Below, in pieces: positions 34,006-43,386 of a stretch of DNA of 64,000 nucleotides (position 1 is the stretch's first letter; each line of letters begins with the position of its first letter). The stretch covers positions 1-64,000 of the forward strand of contig JANXRG010000036.1 in NCBI GenBank assembly GCA_025353105.1. Reading direction: 5' to 3'. A program made the position numbers and the translations under genes. The notes under the pieces were generated by a model that had not been told where the DNA came from, did no database searches, and worked only from the letters and a program-made list of their open reading frames with translations. Source of the DNA: Verrucomicrobiota bacterium. Its GTDB lineage: Bacteria > Verrucomicrobiota > Verrucomicrobiia > Chthoniobacterales > SZAS-18.

Positions 34006-35670
34006 ATGGTGTCTCCGTCGGGCGATCGGCGAAGTCGAGTTGGGCGCGGATCCCGTCCCGTCAAGCGTGGCAGCGGTCGGTCGCTCCTGGAGTTTTTGCT
34101 CGACCCCGCGTCCTACGCGCACCGGCCCCGCTCCATTCATTTGGTCCAGACGCACGCGTCGCTGGTGGTTCTCGCGTCGCCTTTCGTATTCAAGATCAAG
34201 AAGCCCGTCGACTTCGGGTTTCTTAATTTCTCGACTCTCGCGAAGCGTCACGCCGCCTGCCTGACCGAGGTGGAGCTGAACCGGCGGCTCACGAGCGGCG
34301 TTTATCTGGGCGTCGTCGCCATCGTCCGCGACGGCGGACGCCTGCGCTTTGCGAAAACGGGTGAGCGGAGCCGGGTCGTCGAGTACGCGGTGCAGATGCG
34401 CCGGCTTTCATCCCGCTATTTCCTCGATCACCGGTTGCGGCGGCGCGCGGTGGGACGGCGCGAGATCATGCGCATCGTCGCATTCCTCGCCCGCTTTTAT
34501 CGCGCGCAGCGCCCGACGAAAGAGGTTTCGCAATGGGGCACGGTGGCGCATTTGCGCTTCAACACCGACGAAAATTTCACCCAGGCAGAACGGCATGCGG
34601 GCGGGACGATTTCTCGTGAATCTCTCGCGGCCATCCGCGCGTACACGAATGGTTTCCTCCGGCGTCACGGGAAATTTTTCACGCGCCGCGTGCGGGAGGG
34701 ATGGATCCGTGACTGCCACGGGGATCTGCATGCCGAGCACATTCACATCACGCCCCGGGCGGTGAACATCTATGACTGCATCGAGTTCAATGATCGGATT
34801 CGATACGGCGATGTCGCGTCTGATGTCGCCTTTCTGGCGATGGATTTGGATTTCGAGGGCCGGGCGGATCTGGCGTCGGAGTTCGTCGCGAAAATGGCGC
34901 GCGCGCTCCGCGATGATGATCTGTCGAGGTTGATGGATTTCTACAAATGCTACCGCGCGTTCGTGCGGGGCAAGGTCGAGAGCTTGCACAGCGTGGCCGC
35001 GCAGGCGCCGGCCGTCGAACGCTTGGCCGCCGCCGATCGGGCCCGGCGATATTTTCAATTGGCGTTGCGCTACGCGACCATCGGATCGGCGCCCGCGGCG
35101 CTCGTCGTGATGGGTGGGACTGGTTCCGGCAAGAGTCGGATCGCCCAGGCGCTCGCGAGCGAATTCGGTTGCGACGTTTTTTCGTCCGACCGAATTCGCA
35201 AGGCGCTCGCCGGACGGCCGCTCTACGAACGGACTCCATCGAAGGAGCGCGCCGGACTGTACAACGCAAGCATGACGGCGCGGACCTACGGGGCGCTGCT
35301 CGATCACGCGCTGGGGGCGGTGCGTCGCGGTGAGGGTGTGGTGCTCGACGCCACCTTTGGAAATCGCGTGCACCGACGCGCGTTTCGGCGCGCACTTTCC
35401 GCCGCGGGTGCAAACGCGATCTTCGTCGAGGCGCACGCGCCGGCTGCGGTTGTTCGCAAACGACTGGCGAGGCGCGAGCACGAGCGCAGGGAGGTGTCGG
35501 ATGCGCGGCTCGGGGATTACGCCGAACTGACGCGCCGTTACGAGGGTCCCGTCGAGTTGCCTCGGTCGCAGCGAATTCGCGTGAGCACGACCGCAACCCC
35601 GCCGGCGACACTCGCGCATCTGCTCAAGCAGCTGGCTGGTCTTCGATTGGCGAGCCAGGCGGTGACGTGA
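34006..35670 (+). CDS. Fused kinase-like (APH-type) and P-loop ATPase protein
   Basis: The gene encodes about 554 residues. The N-terminal half has an aminoglycoside-phosphotransferase-like fold: VFKIKKPVDFGFLNF (ATP-binding Lys), catalytic CHGDLHAEHIHI and a DxD-like metal site IYDCIEFNDR. The C-terminal half (about 365-554) is a zeta-toxin-like/AAA_33 P-loop domain: VVMGGTGSGKSRIAQALASEFG, SSDRIRK, LDATFGNRVHRR. This two-domain architecture is widespread as a putative bifunctional phosphotransferase of unknown substrate. ATG 34006 is preferred; ATG 33892 would add a non-conserved segment. Both kinase sites look intact. Confidence 0.85.
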   Translation: MVSPSGDRRSRVGRGSRPVKRGSGRSLLEFLLDPASYAHRPRSIHLVQTHASLVVLASPFVFKIKKPVDFGFLNFSTLAKRHAACLTEVELNRRLTSGVYLGVVAIVRDGGRLRFAKTGERSRVVEYAVQMRRLSSRYFLDHRLRRRAVGRREIMRIVAFLARFYRAQRPTKEVSQWGTVAHLRFNTDENFTQAERHAGGTISRESLAAIRAYTNGFLRRHGKFFTRRVREGWIRDCHGDLHAEHIHITPRAVNIYDCIEFNDRIRYGDVASDVAFLAMDLDFEGRADLASEFVAKMARALRDDDLSRLMDFYKCYRAFVRGKVESLHSVAAQAPAVERLAAADRARRYFQLALRYATIGSAPAALVVMGGTGSGKSRIAQALASEFGCDVFSSDRIRKALAGRPLYERTPSKERAGLYNASMTARTYGALLDHALGAVRRGEGVVLDATFGNRVHRRAFRRALSAAGANAIFVEAHAPAAVVRKRLARREHERREVSDARLGDYAELTRRYEGPVELPRSQRIRVSTTATPPATLAHLLKQLAGLRLASQAVT

Positions 35671-35945
35671 GGTTGGTGCGTTTCGATCGCCCCGAATGGC
35701 GGTGAACACGAGGGAAGAGGGTCCAGCTTGGACGAAAAGCGACACCGCGGTGGGCAAACATCGCCGGGTCACGGTCTCTCAAGCCGCCGGGCACCAGCCG
35801 ATTGCCGGCGTTGCATGCAATCCGGCGCATTGGCACCGCGAATGCTGAGCTATTTGCTCGCATATCGCGGACGAGATGCCGTTCGGCCGGGAGGGTTCCG
35901 GCGGGCGCAAGGCAAGGGCATCAACCACAACCACTCCAATTGCAT

Positions 35946-37259
35946 ATGCATGATTCCGTTTCTGCTTTCCCCCGACCGACCGGGCTCAAGGGCCGCGGCT
36001 GGCAACTCGGCCTTGGCATCGTCGCGATGATGGCCATCTCTAGCCCGCAATATGTCTGGGCTCTTTTCACGAAGCCGCTGCAAACGACGCTGCAGGTGGG
36101 TCTGCCGGCGCTGCAGATAACGTTTTCCATCCTCATCGTCCTGCAGACCGCGCTGTCGCCGCTGCAGGGATTCCTCATTGAGCGCTTCGGTCCGCGCTGG
36201 CTGCTTGGGATTGGCGCACTGCTCACCGGTTTGAGTTGGGTGCTCGCCTCCATGGCGAAGTCCGTCATCGGCCTTTATCTCACGTACGGACTGCTCGGCG
36301 GAATTGGCACGGGCATCATCTACGTGGGGGTGGTCGGCTTAATGGTGAAATGGTTTCCCGATCGCCGGGGGTTTGTCACCGGCATGGTCGCGGCTGGCTA
36401 TGGCTTCGGTGCAATCCTGACCACCTTTCCCATCGACGCGATGCTGAAGACATCCGGGCTGGCGCCCACCCTCCAGATCTTTGGCTGTATTATTGCAGGG
36501 GTGGGAATGGCGGCGGCGCTTGGCTTTCGAACTCCGTCGGTCCACGCCATCGCGCTGGCGACACCGGAAACGAGTTCGGCGGCCGTGCCGAAATCGAAAA
36601 TCAATTTCCGCCCGGGCGAGATGCTCAGGACACCCGTCTTCTGGTTGCTATTCGGGATGATGACGATGATGTCGACCGGCGGGTTGATGGTGATTTCGCA
36701 GATGGGCGCCTTCGCGAAGGATTTCGGCGTGAGCACGGCCGTCGTCTTTGGTCTGGCCGCGCTCCCCCTGGCACTGACGCTGGATCGCGTCACCAACGGC
36801 CTGACGCGCCCCTTCTTCGGTTGGGTGTCGGATCGCGTCGGGCGAGAGAAGACCATGGCCTTCGCCTTCATCCTCGAGGGTTGCGCGGTTTTGCTTTGGC
36901 TCGTGTTTCGGGAGAATGCGCTCGCGTTTGTCCTGTTGTCGGGCCTCGTGTTCTTCGGCTGGGGTGAAATTTTCTCGCTCTTCCCGTCGACGTTGACCGA
37001 CACCTTCGGCCCGCTGAACGCGACGACGAACTACGGCTTCCTTTACATCGCGCAGGGCGTCGGATCCGTGTTGGGTGGGCCGGTCGCCGCCTGGATTCAC
37101 AACTATTTCAGCAGCTGGTTGCCGGTTTTCTATCTCGTCGCCGGTCTCGATATTCTGACGGGCGTGCTCGCAATCTTTGTGCTGCGCCCGATGCGGGGGG
37201 CCTGGCTGGACCGGCCCACGCCGTCCCCGGCCGAGGGGCCGCTGTTGGCGTCGGTCTGA
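35946..37259 (+). CDS. MFS carrier of the oxalate/formate antiporter (OFA) type
   Basis: The gene encodes about 437 residues with 12 predicted helices. OFA-type features are the start RGWQLGLGIVAMMAISSPQYVWALFTKPLQ, the loop ERFGPRWLLGIGALLTG, YGLLGGIGTGIIYVGVVGLMVKWFPDRRG and, in the second half, GWVSDRVGREKTMAFAF and GEIFSLFPSTLTDTFG. Characterised members exchange oxalate for formate, but many relatives move other small carboxylates. Start ATG 35946 lies just before the conserved beginning. The upstream 275 bp has no recognised riboswitch. A 10-bp hairpin terminator follows the gene at 37320-37351. Confidence 0.88.
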   Translation: MHDSVSAFPRPTGLKGRGWQLGLGIVAMMAISSPQYVWALFTKPLQTTLQVGLPALQITFSILIVLQTALSPLQGFLIERFGPRWLLGIGALLTGLSWVLASMAKSVIGLYLTYGLLGGIGTGIIYVGVVGLMVKWFPDRRGFVTGMVAAGYGFGAILTTFPIDAMLKTSGLAPTLQIFGCIIAGVGMAAALGFRTPSVHAIALATPETSSAAVPKSKINFRPGEMLRTPVFWLLFGMMTMMSTGGLMVISQMGAFAKDFGVSTAVVFGLAALPLALTLDRVTNGLTRPFFGWVSDRVGREKTMAFAFILEGCAVLLWLVFRENALAFVLLSGLVFFGWGEIFSLFPSTLTDTFGPLNATTNYGFLYIAQGVGSVLGGPVAAWIHNYFSSWLPVFYLVAGLDILTGVLAIFVLRPMRGAWLDRPTPSPAEGPLLASV

Positions 37260-37319
37260 TCCCCAGTGGGAAGCGGACGATGGCTGCGGTGACACGCGCG
37301 GGGATCGGTGCTGCTTGAC

Positions 37320-37351
37320 CGGCGACGAGGAATGCCCTTTTCTCGTCGCCG
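37320..37351 (+). terminator. Terminator-like hairpin after the OFA-type carrier
   Basis: Arms CGGCGACGAG (37320-37329 region) and CTCGTCGCCG (37342-37351) pair over 10 bp around a 12-nt loop. The sequence after the stem is T-rich (GTCTTGTTCTTTTA). It separates the carrier from the riboswitch-controlled receptor gene. Confidence 0.6.
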
Positions 37352-37370
37352 TAGCAGTCTTGTTCTTTTA

Positions 37371-37594
37371 CATAGCTGCCGGCAGCCCGATCGCGGGATT
37401 GCCGGGGCGGTTCGATGACATGGAATCCCGTGAGATTCGGGAACAGTCGCGCTGCTGTATCTGGATACGACCATCCCTGCGCAAGCAACCAATCCGGGCA
37501 ACCGGGTGAAGGTGGATGGAAGGCGAGCGGAGACGCATCAATGCCATTTGGCACGATTCGGTCCGCCAAAAACCAGGAGTCAGAATACTTGTCC
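37371..37594 (+). ncRNA. Cobalamin (B12) riboswitch
   Basis: The conserved core is present: GGAATCCCGTGAGATTCGGG followed by AACAGTCGCGCTGCTGT (37422-37458), a GGATGGAAGGCGAGCGGA stretch (37514-37531) and a B12-box variant GAGTCAGAATACTTGTCC (37577-37594; usual form GAGTCAGGATACCTGCC). A 5' GCCGGCA/TGCCGGG-type pairing at 37377-37405 closes the element. It lies 147 bp before a BtuB-like receptor gene, the classic target. B12 binding would shut down the receptor. A hairpin-forming region between 37680 and 37730 may be the expression platform. Confidence 0.85.
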
Positions 37595-37740
37595 GAACCG
37601 CGCTCCTCCGGGCCGCCGTATCGTGCGGATGGCTCGATTGTTGTTTCGCCAGAAAACATTGAGGAGAGGTCAGCCGAGCCCGACTCCGCCCGCAGGGGGG
37701 ACGGTTCTGTCGGACCTTTCTTGCCTTCCTAAAAACAAAC

Positions 37741-39618
37741 ATGCTTCTCCGCTTCCGTGGCGGCGCAATCTCCTGCGCCCTTGCCGCTCTCGGTGTGGTC
37801 GCCCTTGCGTCGACCGCCGTCCCCGCTGACGAACCGCTCGTCATCACCGCCACCCGCCTCGCGATTCCGGAATCGGAATCTCCGGCAGCCATCACCGTGA
37901 TCGAAGTTTCGGATTTGGCGGAACGCCAGATCAATCGCGTGGCGGATGCTCTGCGCGAGGTGCCCGGGCTTGACGTCGTCCAGACGGGCGCGCCCGGCCA
38001 GCTCACCAGCGTCTTTACGCGCGGCCTGAAGAGCGAACAGACGCAGGTGTTGATCGACGGCGTTCCGCTCAACCAGGGCCTCGCCGGGTTGTTCAATTTT
38101 GCCGACTTGAATACGACCGGCCTCGATCGCATCGAGGTGCAGCGCGGTCCACAATCCACGCTTTACGGTCCTCGCGCGCTGGGAGGGACGATTCAACTAT
38201 TCACCCGGCGCGGTGAGGGGCCGTTCGCCGCGGCCGTCTCGTTTGACGGCGGGACCTTCGAATCGTTTCGCGAGCGCGCTTCCGGGTCGGGCTCGGTGGG
38301 CGGGTTTGATTACCTCGTGGCGGCGTCGCGGCTCGATACCAACAATGCGCGCCCCAACAATGAATACCGCTCGAGCAATGCGATCGTGAGCCTGGGCTGG
38401 TCGCCGTCTTCCTCGAAAACGCTCCGGTTCGGGCTGCTCGTGACCGCTTCGAATAACGACACCGGAAATCCAGGCCCGGTCACCTTTCCCAAGCCGCGGG
38501 ACAACCTGCTCACCAAGCAGTTTCTGATCGCGCCGAACGTCGCGTATGCACCGTTCGAATGCTGGAAACATCGGCTGGTAGTGAGCTACGATCGCGAAAC
38601 CCAGACGAACGATCCAAACGATGACGGCTTTGTCGGGCCCACCAAGGCGTTCTTCCATCGCACCCAGATCGATTACCAGAACGACCTGGAGCTCGCCAAA
38701 TGGCTGACGCTGACCGGCGGACTATTTTATGCGCGAAACGCCGCATCGCAGGATCGGCCGTTCTTCCCGCCATCGTTCGGTCCGGTGAAAATTTCGGATC
38801 GCACCAACGAGATCGCGGGGTTTGTCCAGGCGTCTCTGCGCCCGGTCACGAATCTGCTGGTCGTGATCGGCGGCCGCGTGGATTCCTTCAGCGATTTCGG
38901 AACGATTGGCACAGGGCGATTGGCCGCAAGCTACCAGTTCAAGTCGACCGGCACGACGCTTCGTTCCAGCTACGCGACGGGTTTCTCGCCGCCGACGATC
39001 CAGGACAAGATTTTCCGGCAGAACGTTGAGACCATCCTGGATCCCGAACGGAGCCGGGGATTCGACGTCGGCGTTGAGCAGGTGCTGTGGGGCAAGCGGT
39101 TGAAGTTTGGGATCAATTATTTTTACAACCGCCTCTCGAACGTGATCGGCTTCGACAACAACTTCAACACGTTCAACCTTGGCCGTGCCCGCACGCAGGG
39201 GGTCGAGGCGTTTGCGCGCTGGGAACCGGTCGACAAGCTCGTCCTGAGCGCGACTTACACCTATCTCGATGCCCGGCGCACGAGCAGTGCAGACATCACG
39301 CAGCCCGACGGAGCGCGATTGCCGCGCCGGGCGCGCAACCAGTTCGCGGCCACGCTCAGTTATCAATGCCTGCGGGATCGACTGACCGCCGGCCTCGAGG
39401 GACGGGCCGTGAACGGGCGCGAGGAAATCAATTTCGGCGGCCCCAACAGCGACATTCCGGATTACGCGGTCGGCCGACTGTGGGCCAACTATCAGATCAG
39501 CGCCCACGTCAAGATTACGGCGCGCGTTGAAAACCTGACAAATCGCTCTTACGAGGAGGTGCCGGGATTTCCGGCGCTGTCGCGCGGATTCTACGGCGGC
39601 TTCGAGTGGAAATTCTGA
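37741..39618 (+). CDS. btuB: BtuB-like TonB-dependent outer-membrane receptor for cobalamin
   Basis: The gene encodes 625 residues. Order: signal peptide (LAALGVVALASTAVPA), TonB box-like DEPLVITATRL, plug domain (about 35-150: AITVIEVSDLAERQINRVADALREVPGLDVVQTG...VLIDGVPLNQ...IEVQRGPQSTLYGPRALGG) and a 22-strand barrel ending in FYGGFEWKF with the terminal Phe. The size and plug match BtuB. The cobalamin riboswitch upstream supports B12 or a related corrinoid as substrate. No btuCDF or cobalamin synthesis genes are nearby. Confidence 0.9.
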   Translation: MLLRFRGGAISCALAALGVVALASTAVPADEPLVITATRLAIPESESPAAITVIEVSDLAERQINRVADALREVPGLDVVQTGAPGQLTSVFTRGLKSEQTQVLIDGVPLNQGLAGLFNFADLNTTGLDRIEVQRGPQSTLYGPRALGGTIQLFTRRGEGPFAAAVSFDGGTFESFRERASGSGSVGGFDYLVAASRLDTNNARPNNEYRSSNAIVSLGWSPSSSKTLRFGLLVTASNNDTGNPGPVTFPKPRDNLLTKQFLIAPNVAYAPFECWKHRLVVSYDRETQTNDPNDDGFVGPTKAFFHRTQIDYQNDLELAKWLTLTGGLFYARNAASQDRPFFPPSFGPVKISDRTNEIAGFVQASLRPVTNLLVVIGGRVDSFSDFGTIGTGRLAASYQFKSTGTTLRSSYATGFSPPTIQDKIFRQNVETILDPERSRGFDVGVEQVLWGKRLKFGINYFYNRLSNVIGFDNNFNTFNLGRARTQGVEAFARWEPVDKLVLSATYTYLDARRTSSADITQPDGARLPRRARNQFAATLSYQCLRDRLTAGLEGRAVNGREEINFGGPNSDIPDYAVGRLWANYQISAHVKITARVENLTNRSYEEVPGFPALSRGFYGGFEWKF

Positions 39619-39665
39619 CGCACCGGCGTTTGCCGCGGTTCCATCCGTCAGCGACATGCGTTTCG

Positions 39666-40247
39666 TTAGAACGGATCGCGCGTCGTCACGGATGACGGTT
39701 CAGCTCTTTCGAAGAGGATGGTACCGCCGCGCAGCACGCGAATCCAGATGCCGCCGAGATCCGCCTTGAAGCGGGTGCGGCTCCCGTCCGGATAGAAATA
39801 AAATCCGCCGCGCTGGGTGCTGCGGGGCACATCGAAGGTGTCTGTCGTGAAGGAAAAGCTCTCGCCCACGCGCAACGTCTCGGGGTTGGCGCTCCCTTCC
39901 TTCCTCTTGATCTCGGGTTCCGAACCGGTTTCGCCGCGGGCCGCACCGGTCATGTAAAAGCGGTATTCGATCCTGGCTCCCACGACGTCGCCGGGGCCGT
40001 TATTCTTGATCGTAACGATGTAGGCCTGGGGCTCGGAAAAGACCGGGTTGTCCTCGGTTGCCAGGGTCGTCTTGACCTCGTAGACCTTCTTCTGGATGGT
40101 CACTTCCAGATTCAATCGGGCTTGCGGGCCCGGGGTTGGGGTTGGGCTCGGGGCGGGCTGGCTTCCGGGTGCCACGAGTGGCGGCGGGGCCTGCCCGAAA
40201 GTGGCAGTGGCGATCAGGACGCTGGCGAAAAAGGCGGGGAGTTTCAT
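39666..40247 (-). CDS. Exported protein of unknown function, Ig-like fold
   Basis: The gene encodes 193 residues. A signal peptide (MKLPAFFASVLIATATFGQ) is followed by a short proline-rich linker (PSPTPTPGP) and one beta-sandwich-like domain: LNLEVTIQKKVYEVKTTLATED, AYIVTIKNNGPGDVVGARIEYRFYMTG, LRVGESFSFTTDTFDVP, GIWIRVLRGGTILFE. It resembles periplasmic proteins with a conserved-repeat/Ig-like domain; no enzymatic motif is visible. Its start is 60 bp from the mqnD end and it lies convergent with btuB. It might be co-transcribed after mqnD. Confidence 0.8.
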   Translation of the reverse strand: MKLPAFFASVLIATATFGQAPPPLVAPGSQPAPSPTPTPGPQARLNLEVTIQKKVYEVKTTLATEDNPVFSEPQAYIVTIKNNGPGDVVGARIEYRFYMTGAARGETGSEPEIKRKEGSANPETLRVGESFSFTTDTFDVPRSTQRGGFYFYPDGSRTRFKADLGGIWIRVLRGGTILFERAEPSSVTTRDPF

Positions 40248-40273
40248 GGCGGATACGGGGGAGTTCAGCAGTT

Positions 40274-41170
40274 TTAGCCGACGAATTCCAGCTCAACTGG
40301 AGCAGGAATGAATCCCATCGCCGCGGCGCGGCCGAGGAATTCGCGGATCGCACGGCGTCCGGCAGCACCGTAATCGCGGGTGTAGTCGTTCACATACATC
40401 CCGATGAATTGGTCCGCGAGTGGCGTGTCCATGCCGCGGGCGAGTGGCATGGCATGCGCCACGCCCGCGGCGCGATGCTGCAGGCCGTACTCGATGCTCT
40501 CGGCGAGAATCTCCGAGAGCTCCTGGCGCAGCGCCGGATCCAAGTCCTTGCGAATGACGTTACCGCCGAGCGGCAGGGGAAGTCCGGTCTCCGCTTTCCA
40601 CCATTCGCCGAGGTCGACAATCTTGCCGAAGCCGTCGCGCTCGTACGTGAGCTGTCCCTCGTGAATGACCAGGCCCGCGTCCGCGTGACCCGACCGCACG
40701 GCGTCGAAGATCTCGTCGAACGGCACGACGACGAAATCAAATCCCTGGTCTCCGCAATAAATCTGCAGCGAGAGAAACGCGCTGGTCAGCTTGCCGGGAA
40801 TGGCGACGCGCTTGCCCTTGAGCCAGGCGAGGATGGCCGCGCGGTCACCGGCTTTCACGCCCGGGGGCAGCGCGTCGGGCGATGATGATACGACCACGGG
40901 GCCGTACCCATCGCCCATGCTCGCGCCACACGAGAGCAGCGCGTATTTGTCGAGCACGTACGCATACGCGTGAATTGAAATCGCGGAGATGTGCAATTCG
41001 CCGCGCGTGGCGCGGTCGTTGAGCGTCTGGATATCCTGCAGGATGTGCTGGAACTTGTGCCCGCGCAGATTGATTTTCGCGGCGGCCATCGCGTAAAACA
41101 TGAACGCATCATCCGGGTCGGGGGAGTGGCCGAGGGTGAATACCTCCGGGGTCGCGAGCGGGTTGGACAT
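40274..41170 (-). CDS. mqnD: MqnD: 1,4-dihydroxy-6-naphthoate synthase (futalosine menaquinone pathway)
   Basis: The gene encodes 298 residues. MqnD features: LGHSPDPDDAFMFYAM at the start, ISIHAYAYVLDKYALLSCGASMGDGYGPVVV, an active-site-like KLTSAFLSL segment, DEIFDAVRSGHADAGLVIHEGQLTY and GLPLPLGGNVIRKDL. It makes 1,4-dihydroxy-6-naphthoate from cyclic dehypoxanthinyl futalosine, so the organism uses the alternative menaquinone route. Start ATG 41170; the open frame continues much further upstream but only as antisense of hisS. Divergent from hisS with a 120-bp gap. Confidence 0.92.
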   Translation of the reverse strand: MSNPLATPEVFTLGHSPDPDDAFMFYAMAAAKINLRGHKFQHILQDIQTLNDRATRGELHISAISIHAYAYVLDKYALLSCGASMGDGYGPVVVSSSPDALPPGVKAGDRAAILAWLKGKRVAIPGKLTSAFLSLQIYCGDQGFDFVVVPFDEIFDAVRSGHADAGLVIHEGQLTYERDGFGKIVDLGEWWKAETGLPLPLGGNVIRKDLDPALRQELSEILAESIEYGLQHRAAGVAHAMPLARGMDTPLADQFIGMYVNDYTRDYGAAGRRAIREFLGRAAAMGFIPAPVELEFVG

Positions 41171-41290
41171 CGCGGGAAGGTAGCGGCCGTCCGGCGCGGG
41201 GCAACTCTGCGCGGGGAAGTCGAAGGCTGACGCTCGACTCTTGCTTCCGGGCTCGCACTGGGGGCCATCCGCAGCTAAGCGTATTGGCCC

Positions 41291-42526
41291 ATGCAGACGC
41301 TTCCCGGATTTCGCGATTTCTACCCGGTCGATTTCGCCGCGCGCCGGTACATCTTCGAGGGTTGGCGCCGCGTCGCACGCTCGTACGGCTTCGTGGAATA
41401 CGAGGGTCCCACGCTGGAAAGCGTCGACCTGTACCGCAAGAAAAGCGGCGGCGAGCTGGTCGGCCAGCTCTTCGATTTCACGGACAAGGGCAAGCGCGAG
41501 GTGGCGCTCCGGCCGGAGATGACACCCACCCTCGCGCGGATGGTGGCGGCGAAGGAGCGCGACTTCAAGAAGCCGATCAAGTGGTTCTCGATGGGTTCGT
41601 TTTATCGCTACGAGAAGCAGCAGGACGGCCGGCTGCGCGAGTTCGCCCAGCTGAACTGCGATCTGTTTGGCGACCACTCGGTCGCGGGTGAAGCCGAAAT
41701 GATCGCGCTGGCGATTGATCTGTTCCGGACGTTTGGCCTGACCGAAAAGGACTTCTACGTGCGGATCAACGATCGCCGCGTCTGGGAGCATTTCCTGTCG
41801 GAGCGCGGCGTCACGACGGAGCGGTCGGAAGAATTTTTGCAGATTATCGACAAACTTGAGCGGGAGCGGGAGGAAGTGAATGTTGCAAAGCTCGCCACCT
41901 TCGGCATCGCGCTGCCGGAACTCCGCGAATTCCTGGCAAGGCCCGCGCCGATTCTGGAGTCGTTGGCCGTCGCGCTCGCCGACCGCGGCTTGCAGGACTT
42001 TGTCCGTTTTGACGCGACCATCGTTCGGGGCCTGGCCTATTACACCGGGGTCGTATTCGAGGTTTTCGCGACCGCGCACGGCCGCGCGCTCGCGGGCGGG
42101 GGCCGGTATGATGACCTGATCAAGACGCTCAGCGATGGGAGCGTGGATCTGCCCGCGCTGGGCTTCGCGGTGGGCGACGTCGTGCTCGAGAAGGTGTTGC
42201 GCGCCACGCCGCACGCGGCGGAGAAACTCGAGGCGGCAATCCGCGCGGACCACGCGCCGCAGGTGTTTGGCGTGATTGCGGACGAAACTCGCCGGGCCGA
42301 GGCGGTGAAGCTGTTTTCCGAGCTGCGCCGCGAAGGTCTGCGCGTGGATTATCCACTGGCAGCGATGAAGGTTGGCAAGCAGTTCCAGCTGGCCGAGCAG
42401 GCTGGGGCGCCCTTTGCGATCGTGGTGGGAGCCGAGTGGCCGCAGGTCAAGGTGAAGACACTGGCGACGCGGGAGGAACGGGTGGTGCCCGGCGAGAGCT
42501 CCGGACTTCTTTCGCTCGTTCGTTGA
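41291..42526 (+). CDS. hisS: Histidyl-tRNA synthetase
   Basis: The gene encodes 411 residues. It is a class II synthetase with motif 1 region FVEYEGPTLESVDLYRKKSGG, HisRS-specific RPEMTPTLARM, motif 2 FSMGSFYRYEKQQDGRLREFAQLNCDLFG, the histidine-binding GLAYYTGVVFEVF and motif 3 LAGGGRYDDLI. The C-terminal anticodon-binding domain follows (about 320-405). Full length compared with the family (about 420). The start ATG immediately gives QTLPGFRDFYP, the normal opening. Confidence 0.96.
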   Translation: MQTLPGFRDFYPVDFAARRYIFEGWRRVARSYGFVEYEGPTLESVDLYRKKSGGELVGQLFDFTDKGKREVALRPEMTPTLARMVAAKERDFKKPIKWFSMGSFYRYEKQQDGRLREFAQLNCDLFGDHSVAGEAEMIALAIDLFRTFGLTEKDFYVRINDRRVWEHFLSERGVTTERSEEFLQIIDKLEREREEVNVAKLATFGIALPELREFLARPAPILESLAVALADRGLQDFVRFDATIVRGLAYYTGVVFEVFATAHGRALAGGGRYDDLIKTLSDGSVDLPALGFAVGDVVLEKVLRATPHAAEKLEAAIRADHAPQVFGVIADETRRAEAVKLFSELRREGLRVDYPLAAMKVGKQFQLAEQAGAPFAIVVGAEWPQVKVKTLATREERVVPGESSGLLSLVR

Positions 42527-43042
42527 AGTAAAGACGTCTGTTGCAGCCGGCATCGCAGGCTGTCGGCGCCGGGAAACTCGAAGGTTCAAACTCGAAACTC
42601 GAAGTAAGCTCAAGGGCGGAAATATAAGAACGTTCGAAGCATCGCCCTTGGAACTTTCACCGCTTCGTTCATTTATTTGACGCTTTCTTTGAGTTTCGAG
42701 TTTTGAATTTCGAATTTCCCTCAGCCGGGCCGACTACAAGATGGACGGTGGAACGCGACCTCCGGGCGCGTTGGCGAGCGCTGGCAGGGACGGCTCGCCG
42801 AGCCGTCCCAAGCTGACGGTTGCGACGATGCTCACGGCGGTGGCGTCGTGTTCGGGCGAAAGCGCGGTCCGCAATACTTGGGACGTTTCGGCGAAACGTG
42901 CCTACCGCTTGCCGTCGTGCTCGGAGAGCCCGATCCACCTCCGCTCCATTCGATTTGAGGGTCCGGTTGAATGTGAGGTGACAGTTCCCGTTGTATTCGG
43001 TCTCGCGAACAGCACGAAACGACGAGACGACAAACTTTGAGC
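42527..43042. repeat. Intergenic region with dispersed palindromic repeats
   Basis: 516 bp without a supported gene. 42571-42610 and 42682-42720 are inverted arms built from CTCGAAACTCGAAGTAAGC and GAGTTTCGAGTTTTGAATTT, and the same element recurs at 60603-60778. A perfect palindrome (arms GGGACGGCTCG and CGAGCCGTCCC, 1-nt centre) sits at 42787-42809, and ACGTTTCG/CGAAACGT at about 42884-42900. These look like REP- or MITE-like non-coding elements. Confidence 0.65.
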
Positions 43043-43336
43043 CTAGCGACGCGGTGGCAGGTCATTTCCACACTGACGGCACTTTGTGGCGCCAGAGCCG
43101 ACCGTGAGGCCGCATCTTATGCATCGCGGATCTACTCTGAAAAACCTCGCAATCAGGAAATAGACAGGAATGGCGACTAGGTTCATTCCACCTGGTATGA
43201 GAACGCCAAACATTGCCGCGGTACTTGAAATCACGATCCCCAAAATCGCTGATACCACGATCGATGCGGTAATGGCCCTTCGCCGTGCGCCGTCAGAAGC
43301 CTGGACGCGATCGGGAGATTTGGGGTCGTCTCCCAT
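43043..43336 (-). CDS. Small membrane protein with C-terminal zinc ribbon
   Basis: The gene encodes 97 residues. Two hydrophobic helices (about 22-45, IVVSAILGIVISSTAAMFGVL, and 50-65) precede a zinc-ribbon tail CIRCGLTVGSGATKCRQCG. Small membrane zinc-ribbon proteins of this kind are common and uncharacterised. It lies alone, divergent from aspS, and its base composition is slightly less GC-rich than its neighbours. The four cysteines and two helices argue for a real gene. Confidence 0.7.
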   Translation of the reverse strand: MGDDPKSPDRVQASDGARRRAITASIVVSAILGIVISSTAAMFGVLIPGGMNLVAIPVYFLIARFFRVDPRCIRCGLTVGSGATKCRQCGNDLPPRR

Positions 43337-43386
43337 AACTTAACGCTGGCGAAACGGGTAGCACGGGATAGCTTTCGCGCCCCTTT

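Noticed and set aside
40274-42613. Minus-strand open frame of 779 codons spanning mqnD and most of hisS on the other strand
   Set aside because: Only the last 298 codons look like protein (MqnD). The rest is antisense to hisS, with no recognisable domain, as expected in GC-rich DNA.
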